Assembly: GCF_900536025.1 (NCBI RefSeq)
Contig: NZ_UNOZ01000002.1
Coordinates: forward strand, 310,001 to 374,000
Direction of reading: 5' to 3'
Source of the DNA: Pseudomonas reidholzensis
GTDB lineage: Bacteria > Pseudomonadota > Gammaproteobacteria > Pseudomonadales > Pseudomonadaceae
Length of the DNA: 64,000 nt
Shown piece after piece: positions 36,157-43,287 of the stretch (position 1 is the stretch's first letter; each line of letters starts with the position of its first letter). The position numbers and the translations under genes are program-made. A model generated the notes under the pieces. It was not told where the DNA came from. It ran no database searches and was given only the letters and a program-made list of their open reading frames with translations.

Positions 36157-37062
36157 ATGAGTCTCTGGGATGACCTGAAGAAGAAAGCCTACGACGCTAA
36201 CCCCGAGCTGGCCGCCAAGGCTGCCCAGGCCCTGGACAAGGCGCGTGACCTGGCCGTGGAAGCCGGGCAGAAAGCGGCGCCGATCATCAAGCAGGCCAGT
36301 GACAAGGCCGCCGGCTACGCCCAGGAAAAGACCCCGCTGCTCAAGGCCCAGGCACTCAAGGCCATCGACGACGCCAAGGTGCGCCGGGCCCAGCTGCAGG
36401 AACAGGCCAAGCGCGACAAGGCCGCGCGTGAAGAAATGATCCGCACCATGTACGACATCACGCTGACCCCCGACGATGTCAATTTCATCGAAGAGCCGTT
36501 CAACCACTTCGAGCGGCAGCTGGGCTTCTTCGTCTTCAATGGCGAGGTGCTGGACAGCCAGAAGCGCAACCAGACCCACCTCGACGCCTACCATTCGCAC
36601 AGCACCAGCGGCGGCTACATCTGGAATGGCACTGGCTCCGGCACCAGCAGCTCGTCGAGCCTGCAGGTCAGCAGCCACAACGTTCAGGAGCATGAATTCT
36701 GGGTGCGCCTGGAAGATGGCAAGGAGGCCTGCTTCCAGCTGAACAATGGCGAGGTGCGGATTCGCCCGGGCCAACATGTGAGCTTGATGTTCGTGCACAA
36801 CGCCGGAAACAAGAACGGCCAGATGGTCGCGTTGTACAACCACAATGCCGGGCAGAACTACATCGTGACCCCTGCCGCGCAGATCAACCGTGCGTTTGGC
36901 CTGTATCTGGAAGAGCCGGGGCTCTTCAACCAGCGCACGGTGCTCGACACCCGCCACCGCCTGCTCCAGGCGCTGGAGGTGCGCCTCGGCCAGCTGGCGC
37001 GGTACATGGCGCTGCATGGCGACAGGCGCGGCGGGCAACTGATCGAAGCGCAACAGGACTGA
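36157..37062 (+). CDS. Uncharacterised protein with Ala/Lys-rich helical N-terminus, divergent from srfA
   Basis: 301 residues. Residues 1-100 are an amphipathic Ala/Lys/Gln/Asp-rich helix resembling LEA or apolipoprotein-like repeats (AAKAAQALDKARDLAVEAGQ). Then comes a helix-poor domain with a Ser-rich loop (GTGSGTSSSSS) and HEFWVRLEDGKEACFQLNNG, GQHVSLMFVHNAGN and YIVTPAAQINRAFG. No signal peptide or membrane helix is visible. The ATG at 36157 has GGAG ten bases before it; a GTG at 36148 is too close to that site. I do not recognise the family; the shared promoter region suggests a link with the srf cluster. Confidence 0.8.
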   Translation: MSLWDDLKKKAYDANPELAAKAAQALDKARDLAVEAGQKAAPIIKQASDKAAGYAQEKTPLLKAQALKAIDDAKVRRAQLQEQAKRDKAAREEMIRTMYDITLTPDDVNFIEEPFNHFERQLGFFVFNGEVLDSQKRNQTHLDAYHSHSTSGGYIWNGTGSGTSSSSSLQVSSHNVQEHEFWVRLEDGKEACFQLNNGEVRIRPGQHVSLMFVHNAGNKNGQMVALYNHNAGQNYIVTPAAQINRAFGLYLEEPGLFNQRTVLDTRHRLLQALEVRLGQLARYMALHGDRRGGQLIEAQQD

Positions 37063-37083
37063 TGGGTTCAGGCGGCGCAAACG

Positions 37084-37117
37084 AAAAAGCCCCGGGAGAT
37101 CATCCCAGGGCTTTTTT
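37084..37117. terminator. Bidirectional intrinsic terminator
   Basis: AAAAAGCCCCGGGA and TCCCAGGGCTTTTTT form a 9-bp stem with one mismatch, with A and T tracts on both sides. It terminates the 36157 gene rightward and tRNA-Arg leftward. Confidence 0.9.
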
Positions 37118-37123
37118 CTGATA

Positions 37124-37200
37124 TGGCGCACTCGGCGGGATTCGAACCCACGACCACTGCCTTCGGAGGGCAATACTCTATCCAGCTGAGCTACGAGTGC
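37124..37200 (-). tRNA. tRNA-Arg (anticodon CCG)
   Basis: 77 bases on the minus strand: acceptor GCACTCG pairs with CGAGTGC, D arm GCTCAGCTGGATAGAGT, anticodon loop CTCCGAA (anticodon CCG, reads CGG), T arm GTGGGTTCGAATCCCGC, discriminator G and encoded CCA. All arms pair. Confidence 0.96.
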
Positions 37201-37306
37201 AACGCGGCGTAATGATACCCATCTTGGCGAAGGGCGTCCATCGCCTTGATATGTGGTGTTTTTCCAAGGCACAGGCGACGCCAGGCAGCGCCGGCCCTGG
37301 CACTGC

Positions 37307-38170
37307 TCAGAGCGCGATCAGCTCGGGCCGCAAGCCTTCCACCCTGTGCACCTGTGGCTTGAGATAGCTCCCATCGCCGGTGATCTGGTGCAGCACCTTC
37401 TCGCGCAGCCCATGCAACGCCACCCCAGTGCGCTGGCGCGGATGCGGCAGGTCGATTTCCACCACCGCCTTGATCCGCCCCGGGCGCGGCTCCAGCACCA
37501 CCACCCGATCCGCCAGGTAGGTAGCTTCTTCGGCATCGTGGGTGACCAGCAAGGTGGTGATCCCGGAGCGCTCGCGAATCGCCAGCAACTCATCCTGCAA
37601 CTGCTGGCGGGTCAGCGCATCCAGCGCGCCGAACGGTTCGTCGAGCAGCAGGATGCGCGGGCTGGCGACCAGCCCACGGGCGATTGCCACGCGCTGCGCC
37701 ATGCCGCCGGAGAGCTGGTGCGGATACGCCGACTCGAAGCCCACCAGGCCGACCAGCTGGACGAACTCGTGGACCCGGCGGGCACGCTCGCCCTGGGTCA
37801 GCTTCTCGTTGACCAGGCCCAGGCCGATGTTCTGCTCGACGTTGAGCCACGGGAACAGCCGGTGCTCCTGGAAGACGATGCCGCGCTCGCCGCCGATCCC
37901 GGTCACCGGCTTGCCGTCGACGCGGATACGCCCGCTGTAATCGGTGTCGAGCCCGACCAGCAGGCGCAGCAGGGTCGACTTGCCGCAGCCCGAGGCGCCG
38001 ACGATGGCGATGAACTCGCCCTCGTTGATCGACAGGTCGAAGTTGTGGATCGCCTCGAAGGCCTGGCCGTCGACTGTGAAGGTCTTGCCGACCTGCTCGA
38101 AGCTGACCAGCGGCGGGGTGGCGTCGGCTTGATTGGCCGCATTGAGGGCGGCATTGATAAAGGCGTTCAT
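37307..38170 (-). CDS. atsC: Sulfate-ester ABC transporter ATPase AtsC
   Basis: 287 residues of the nitrate/sulfonate/taurine (SsuB/TauB) ATPase class: Walker A GASGCGKST, Q-loop GIVFQEHRLFPW, signature LSGGMAQRVAIARG, Walker B ILLLDEPFGALD and H-loop LLVTHDAEEA. The start MNAFINAALNAANQADATPP overlaps the permease stop by four bases (ATGA). Together with atsB, and across from atsR-atsK, it forms the sulfate-ester import system recalled from P. putida S-313. Expression is expected under sulfate limitation through CysB and SftR. Confidence 0.9.
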   Translation of the reverse strand: MNAFINAALNAANQADATPPLVSFEQVGKTFTVDGQAFEAIHNFDLSINEGEFIAIVGASGCGKSTLLRLLVGLDTDYSGRIRVDGKPVTGIGGERGIVFQEHRLFPWLNVEQNIGLGLVNEKLTQGERARRVHEFVQLVGLVGFESAYPHQLSGGMAQRVAIARGLVASPRILLLDEPFGALDALTRQQLQDELLAIRERSGITTLLVTHDAEEATYLADRVVVLEPRPGRIKAVVEIDLPHPRQRTGVALHGLREKVLHQITGDGSYLKPQVHRVEGLRPELIAL

Positions 38171-39771
38171 GCGGTTCTCCAGCGCGTGGCGCGCGATTCG
38201 AGGCGTTGTCCGAGGTTGCCGAGCAGGGCGCCGACCAGGCCGATCAGGACCATCGCGGCCATCACCTGGTCCATGCGAAACAGCTGTTGCGCGCCGAGCA
38301 TCAGGCTGGCGATGCCGCCGTCCGAGGGCATGAAGTATTCCGCGCCGATGGTGCCCAGCCAGGCGTAGATCAGCGACAGGCGCAGGCCGGCGAAAATCGC
38401 CGGGGCGGCGCCGGGCAAGACCAGCAGGCGCAGGCGCTGGGGCAGATCGAGGCGCAGCGCGCGGGCGGCTTCGCCCAGTTGCGGCGAGAGGCTGGCGATG
38501 CCGCGTTGGGTGGCAATAAAGAGTGGGAAGAACGCCGCCAGGCCGACGAATACCAGCTTGGCCCCTTCGCCGAGGCCGAACCACGCGGTCAGCAGCGGCA
38601 CCCAGGCAAAGATCGCCACCTGGCGCAGGGCTGACAGAGTCGGGCCCAGCGCGCGCTCGGCAGGGTTCGACAGGCCCAGCAGCAGGCCCAGTACGAAGCC
38701 GGCGCCGCCGCCGAGCAGCAGGCCGCTCAAGGTCCGCTGCAGGCTCAGGCGCAGCGCCTCGAGCAGCGAGCCGTCTTCAATACCGGCGCGCAGGCTGTGC
38801 AGCACGCCCAACGGCGAGGTGAGAATGTTCTGGTCGACCCAGCCGAAGTGGCTGCTGGCCTGCCACAGCAGCAACAGGCCGAGCGGCAGCAGCAGGCCTT
38901 GCCAGGCCCGCGGCACGATCGCCCGGCGCTGTTCGCCGGTGGCCGGCTGTGGCCAGTACAGCAGGCGCCGCTCAAGGCTGCTGAAGCCGCGGTCCATCAC
39001 GGCACCGACCAGGCCGATCAGGAGGATGCAGAGGAACACCAGGTCGAGCATGAACAGCTGCCGACCCCAGACCATCAGGTAGCCGATGCCTTCACTGGAG
39101 GCCAGCAGCTCGACAGCCAGCAGTGAGGTCCAGCCGGTCGCCAGGGCCAGGCGCACGCCGGCCAGAAACGAGGGCAGGGCGGCTGGCAGCAGCAGCCGGC
39201 GGAACACCAGGTGACGCGGCAGGCGCAGGGTCGCGGCGGCTTCGCGCAGTTTGGGCTGGGCGTCGCGCACGCCGACCAGGGTGTGCAGGGTCACCGGCAC
39301 CACCACCGCCTTGATCAGCACCACCAGCTTGAGCATTTCGCCGATGCCAAAAAACAGCATGAACAGCGGGATCCACGCCAACGTGGGGATCTGGGCGAGG
39401 GCCACGAAGGTCGGCAGCACCAGCGTTTGTGCGCGGTGCGAGGCGCCCAGCCAGGTGCCCAGCAGCAAGCCGAGGGTGACCCCCGCGATCAGGCCCCAGG
39501 CCAGCCGCTGCAGGCTTATCCACAGGTGGCTCCAGAGTTCGCCGGTGCCGAAGTCCAGGGCACTCTGCCAGACCAGGGTCGGCGCCGGCAGGATCTGCTC
39601 GCTCATCCAGTGCTGGCGGCTGGCGATCACCCACAGTGCGGCCAGTGCCAGCGGCAGCAGCCACGGCAGCCAGCGAGCGCCACGCGGCTTGTTGTTGGCG
39701 CGCCGTTGTGTCGCGAAAGGTCCGCGCAGCGGCCCCGGCAATCGCCATCCCTTTCCCAGAATCTCGCTCAT
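38167..39771 (-). CDS. atsB: Sulfate-ester ABC transporter permease AtsB, two fused membrane domains
   Basis: 534 residues, double the usual permease length. Two BPD-transport domains are seen: the first (about 80-265) with the EAA-like loop LREAAATLRLPRHLVFRRLLLPAALPSF, split in the text by the paired motif, and the second (about 330-520) with GEAARALRLDLPQRLRLLVL. So one polypeptide supplies both membrane halves. The ATG at 39771 has GAGAGG upstream; a TTG at 39786 was rejected. It shares a 297-bp divergent promoter region with atsR. Confidence 0.9.
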   Translation of the reverse strand: MSEILGKGWRLPGPLRGPFATQRRANNKPRGARWLPWLLPLALAALWVIASRQHWMSEQILPAPTLVWQSALDFGTGELWSHLWISLQRLAWGLIAGVTLGLLLGTWLGASHRAQTLVLPTFVALAQIPTLAWIPLFMLFFGIGEMLKLVVLIKAVVVPVTLHTLVGVRDAQPKLREAAATLRLPRHLVFRRLLLPAALPSFLAGVRLALATGWTSLLAVELLASSEGIGYLMVWGRQLFMLDLVFLCILLIGLVGAVMDRGFSSLERRLLYWPQPATGEQRRAIVPRAWQGLLLPLGLLLLWQASSHFGWVDQNILTSPLGVLHSLRAGIEDGSLLEALRLSLQRTLSGLLLGGGAGFVLGLLLGLSNPAERALGPTLSALRQVAIFAWVPLLTAWFGLGEGAKLVFVGLAAFFPLFIATQRGIASLSPQLGEAARALRLDLPQRLRLLVLPGAAPAIFAGLRLSLIYAWLGTIGAEYFMPSDGGIASLMLGAQQLFRMDQVMAAMVLIGLVGALLGNLGQRLESRATRWRTA

Positions 39772-40068
39772 CAGCGCGCCTCTCAAAGCGTTTTTAGGTT
39801 ATGCCTTTATGGAATAAAAAATCTCCATTAATGACTTCAAGAGATAAGAGCATGCGTTTCATGCATCGGGAAGGGTAAGGGCGTTGCGTTTTCCTCATAT
39901 TTTCCATGCGTTTTCCGCAAACCCCGCTGCGAGCCACGCAGCGTGTGACTTATGTTTTTTAGTTACTAAAGAATGAAGATTTGATCTTTGTTGCTTCTAA
40001 GCAGACCTGCCTAGCTTCTGAGCAAAGCGCCGGACCTTTCCGGTGGCAGCCTGCCAAGGAGCCTTGCC
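39772..40068. promoter_or_regulatory. Divergent atsBC / atsRK promoter region
   Basis: 297 bases, clearly more AT-rich than the genes (39790-40020). It has no gene. It should hold the opposed promoters for the two ats operons and binding sites for sulfur-starvation regulators (CysB and SftR are the known controllers of this gene set in P. putida). I could not pinpoint an operator. A small CCGGA/TCCGG dyad lies close to the atsR start. Confidence 0.6.
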
Positions 40069-41121
40069 ATGACATCCCCACTCCGTCACTTGCTCAGCCG
40101 TTTTGCCCCGACCGTACTGGCCGGTGTGTTCAGTGCCTTTGCCCTGACCGCCCAGGCCGCCGAAGTCGACACGATCCGCATCGCCGTGCCCGACCTGAGT
40201 GCCGGCAGTAAGCCCAGCGCCGGGGGCGTGGTCGATGTGCTGCGCAGCCAGCAACTGCTGGAAAACGAATTCGCCAAGGACGGCATCACCATCGACTGGC
40301 GCTTCTTCAAGGGTGCCGGCCCGGTGATCAACGAAGCCCTGGCCAACGGCCAGGCGGACTTCGCCTACCTCGGCGACCTGGCCGCGATCATCGGCAAGGC
40401 CAATGGCCTCGACACCCGCGTGCTGTCGGCCGGCGTGCGCGGGGTGAAGAGCTACCTGGGCGTGGTGCCGGGCTCGGGCATCCACTCGCTGCAAGACCTC
40501 AAGGGCAAGCGTGTGGCGGTGTTCCGCGGCACCGCCAACCAGCTCTCGTTCGCCAGCGCGCTGGCCAGCCAGGGCCTGTCCGAGCGTGACCTGAAGGTCA
40601 TCAACCTCGACTTCAATGCGGCCAACGCGGCCATCGCCGCCAAGCAGATCGACGCCACCTGGGGCCTGTCCAACCTGCTCTCGCTGCGTGAGCGGGGGCT
40701 GGTCGAGCTGCCGGTCAACTCGCGTGACCTGAAAGGCGCCGGCAGCACCCAGGCGGTGTTGCTCGGTACCGGCGCGTTCATCCGCCAGCATCCGGAGCTG
40801 ACCGCACGCCTGGTCAAGGCCCAGGAAAAAGCCACCCAGTGGCTGCGTGACGAGAACAACCGCGAGGCCTATGTCGACCTGGTCGCCAACACCGCCAACT
40901 ACCCGCGGGTGATCCTCGAAGGCGACCTGGCCAATGAAAACCTCGCGCATTACTTCGATCCGCGGCTGGACGCCGAATTCGTCGGCCTGCTGCAGCAGGG
41001 CGTCGACCTGGCTGCCAAGGAGCGCCTGATCCGCCGCGGCTTCCAGGTTTCCGAATGGATCGAGCCGCGCTTCCTCGATGCCGCCTTGCAACACGACCAG
41101 GCCGTACAGGCCGCCCGTTGA
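40069..41121 (+). CDS. atsR: Sulfate-ester ABC transporter binding protein AtsR
   Basis: 350 residues with a signal peptide (VLAGVFSAFALTAQA, mature from AEVDTIRIAV) and the SsuA/TauA binding-protein fold: FFKGAGPVINEALANGQADF, LGVVPGSGIHSLQDLKGKRV and VAVFRGTANQLSFASAL. AAGGAG lies about seven bases before the ATG. It delivers sulfate esters or sulfonates to AtsBC in the periplasm. atsK follows 39 bases downstream in the same operon. Confidence 0.9.
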   Translation: MTSPLRHLLSRFAPTVLAGVFSAFALTAQAAEVDTIRIAVPDLSAGSKPSAGGVVDVLRSQQLLENEFAKDGITIDWRFFKGAGPVINEALANGQADFAYLGDLAAIIGKANGLDTRVLSAGVRGVKSYLGVVPGSGIHSLQDLKGKRVAVFRGTANQLSFASALASQGLSERDLKVINLDFNAANAAIAAKQIDATWGLSNLLSLRERGLVELPVNSRDLKGAGSTQAVLLGTGAFIRQHPELTARLVKAQEKATQWLRDENNREAYVDLVANTANYPRVILEGDLANENLAHYFDPRLDAEFVGLLQQGVDLAAKERLIRRGFQVSEWIEPRFLDAALQHDQAVQAAR

Positions 41122-41160
41122 TCCGCACAAAGCCCGTTATCAGACCTTGAGGAGCACCCC

Positions 41161-42066
41161 ATGAGCAATGCCGCACTGGCCGCTGCGCCACACACTGTCG
41201 AACTCGAGATTCAACCGATTGCCGGGCGCATTGGCGCCGAGATCCGCGGGGTCAAGTTGTCTGCCGAGCTGGACGCCGCCACCCTCGATGCCATCCAGGC
41301 GGCGTTGCTGGAGCACAAGGTGATCTTCTTCCGCGGCCAGGACCATCTCGACGATCAACGCCAGGAGGCCTTTGCCAAGCGCCTCGGTGAACCGGTCGCG
41401 CACCCTACGGTGCCGGTGGTCGATGGCACCAGCTACCTGATGCAGCTCGACGGTGCCGAGGGCCAGCGGGCCAATTCGTGGCACACCGACGTGACCTTCG
41501 TCGACGCCTACCCCAAGGCGTCGATCCTGCGCAGCGTGGTGGCGCCGGCGTCGGGTGGCGATACCGTCTGGGCCAACACGGCGGCGGCGTATCGCGAGTT
41601 GCCGGAGGCGCTGCGCGAGCTGGCCGACAAGCTCTGGGCGGTGCACAGCAATGAATATGACTATGCCAGCGTCAAGCCGGACGTCGATCCGGCCAAGCTC
41701 GAGCGCTACCGCAAGGTGTTCGCCTCGACGGTGTACGAGACCGAGCACCCGGTGGTGCGGGTGCACCCGATCAGTGGCGAGCGGGCGTTGCAACTGGGGC
41801 ACTTCGTCAAGCGCATCAAGGGCTATTCGCTGGCGGACTCGCAGCATCTGTTCGCGGTGCTGCAGGGGCATGTGACGCGGCTCGAGAACACCGTGCGCTG
41901 GCGCTGGCAGGTGGGTGACGTGGCGATCTGGGATAACCGCGCGACGCAGCATTATGCGCTGGATGACTACGGTACCCAGCCGCGGATCGTGCGGCGGGTG
42001 ACCTTGGCCGGCGAGGTGCCGGTGGGCATCGATGGGCAGTTGAGCCGGACCACGCGTAAAGGCTGA
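41161..42066 (+). CDS. atsK: 2-Oxoglutarate-dependent alkyl sulfatase AtsK
   Basis: 301 residues, the same length as AtsK of P. putida S-313, whose sequence I recall as nearly identical. It hydroxylates the carbon next to the sulfate ester using Fe(II), O2 and 2-oxoglutarate, releasing sulfate and an aldehyde. The metal triad is His108, Asp110 (SWHTDVTF) and His264 (TQHYALDDY); 2-oxoglutarate ligands include Arg275/Arg279 (QPRIVRRVT). It belongs to the TauD/TfdA family and supplies sulfur in the cytoplasm under sulfate limitation. Confidence 0.95.
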   Translation: MSNAALAAAPHTVELEIQPIAGRIGAEIRGVKLSAELDAATLDAIQAALLEHKVIFFRGQDHLDDQRQEAFAKRLGEPVAHPTVPVVDGTSYLMQLDGAEGQRANSWHTDVTFVDAYPKASILRSVVAPASGGDTVWANTAAAYRELPEALRELADKLWAVHSNEYDYASVKPDVDPAKLERYRKVFASTVYETEHPVVRVHPISGERALQLGHFVKRIKGYSLADSQHLFAVLQGHVTRLENTVRWRWQVGDVAIWDNRATQHYALDDYGTQPRIVRRVTLAGEVPVGIDGQLSRTTRKG

Positions 42067-42068
42067 CA

Positions 42069-42160
42069 TAGCCGGGGCCGCGCTGCGGCCCTTCGCGGGC
42101 AAGCCCGCTCCTACAGGGTTGTAGGAGCGGGCTTGCCCGCGATAGGGTCGCGAAGCGGCA
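42069..42160. repeat. REP pair with perfect 22-bp stem, between convergent atsK and sftR
   Basis: Arms at 42094-42115 and 42120-42141 are exact inverted copies (CGCGGGCAAGCCCGCTCCTA start) around a 4-base loop. They are flanked by GGGCCGCGCTGCGGCCC and GTCGCGAAGCGGC. It probably also acts as a bidirectional transcription-end structure. Confidence 0.9.
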
Positions 42161-42180
42161 CCAGAATCTTTCTGGCGAAC

Positions 42181-43095
42181 CTAGAGCTCGCTGTCACAGG
42201 CAATCAGCTGCCTGACCAACCCCTGCGCCAACGGCGACAAGCCATAGCCCACCCGGCTCACCACGCCATAGCGGGTGTAGCACTCGTCTTCCTGCTCCTG
42301 GCTCAGATCCACCAGCTTCAACGCCACCAGGCCACCCTCGCCCTGATACGGCCGCAGGTTGGCCCCGCAGGCAATGCCGATCGTGTCCGAATGCAACACC
42401 ACGTTGAGCAGCGCATAGCCATGCTCGCACTCGACGCTGGGCAGGAAGTCCTGCCGGCCACTGAGGTCGCTGAGGATCTTGCGGATATTCGGCGGGCGAA
42501 AGGTGGTCGCCAGCGGGTAGTCGAACAGGTCCCGCGCACGCACCTCGGCCTGCTCGGTCAACGGGTGCCCCGCCCGGCAGCAGAAGTGCCAGCGCTGCGG
42601 CGTCAGCTTGTGCACCCGGTAATCCGGGTCGGCCTCGAACTGGCGCGTGTCGGCGACAAAGAACTCGATCTCCTCGGCAATCAGCCGGCGGTTCAGCGCC
42701 TGCCAGTTATCCACCTGGAAGCAGGTGCGCGCCGCCGGGAACTCGCTGACGAAACGCGCCACCGCGCGCGGCACCAGGCCACCTGCCGGTGCCGGCCCCG
42801 AACCGAAACGCACCACCCCGGTGGTAGCCCCGTTGAACTGGTTGATCTCGTTGACCAGGTTATGCGCGCCATGCACCAGGCGCCGCGAATGCTCGAGCAC
42901 CAGCAAGCCCTGCCGGGTCGGCGCCAGCTCCTTGCTGGCGCGGTCGACCAGGCGGCAGCCGATGTTGTGCTCGAGGGTCTGGATGCTGCGGCTGAACGCC
43001 GATTGCGACAAGTTCACCGCCGCTGCCGCGGCGACGAAGCTGCGGTGCTCGACGAGCGCGATGTAGTGGCGGAGCTGACGGAGATCTATATGCAT
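42181..43095 (-). CDS. sftR: LysR-type regulator of sulfate-ester genes SftR
   Basis: 304 residues: N-terminal winged helix-turn-helix (LRQLRHYIALVEHRSFVAAA, LSQSAFSRSIQTLEHNIGCR) and a LysR substrate domain (about 90-295). In P. putida S-313 the regulator SftR lies between atsRK and sftP-astA and activates these genes with aryl/alkyl sulfate esters as signal; the position and orientation here are the same, hence the name. It is divergent from sftP over a 192-bp AT-rich gap with a palindrome. Confidence 0.88.
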   Translation of the reverse strand: MHIDLRQLRHYIALVEHRSFVAAAAAVNLSQSAFSRSIQTLEHNIGCRLVDRASKELAPTRQGLLVLEHSRRLVHGAHNLVNEINQFNGATTGVVRFGSGPAPAGGLVPRAVARFVSEFPAARTCFQVDNWQALNRRLIAEEIEFFVADTRQFEADPDYRVHKLTPQRWHFCCRAGHPLTEQAEVRARDLFDYPLATTFRPPNIRKILSDLSGRQDFLPSVECEHGYALLNVVLHSDTIGIACGANLRPYQGEGGLVALKLVDLSQEQEDECYTRYGVVSRVGYGLSPLAQGLVRQLIACDSEL

Positions 43096-43287
43096 TTTCT
43101 ACATGGAAACTTTCGGTGAAATGCAATTGATGGGAAGGGTCGTGAACCTTATAAAGGGTGTTACTTATTCCACAAAATATGAATTAAACATATTTATATA
43201 CCCAATAAGAATATAAGTCTGCCAAACCGCGATTCGGTTCCGCCAACGGAAATGCTCGCCACGGCCCAAGCCTCAAGGAGCATGTAT
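43096..43287. promoter_or_regulatory. Divergent sftR / sftP promoter region with palindrome
   Basis: The gap is AT-rich. AAATATG (43175-43181) and CATATTT (43189-43195) form a perfect 7-bp inverted repeat around AATTAAA, itself flanked by CTTATT (43164-43169) and AATAAG (43204-43209). This is a plausible SftR or CysB operator; the assignment is inference. Confidence 0.5.

Noticed and set aside
37124..37200. tRNA-Arg as integration site of an island containing the srf cluster
   Set aside because: I looked for a copy of the tRNA 3' end near the other cluster border (18.08-18.35 kb) and saw none, and no integrase gene is present in the window.
36070..37272. A 400-codon - frame spanning tRNA-Arg
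   Set aside because: It runs through the tRNA and the terminator and is the shadow of the 36157 gene.
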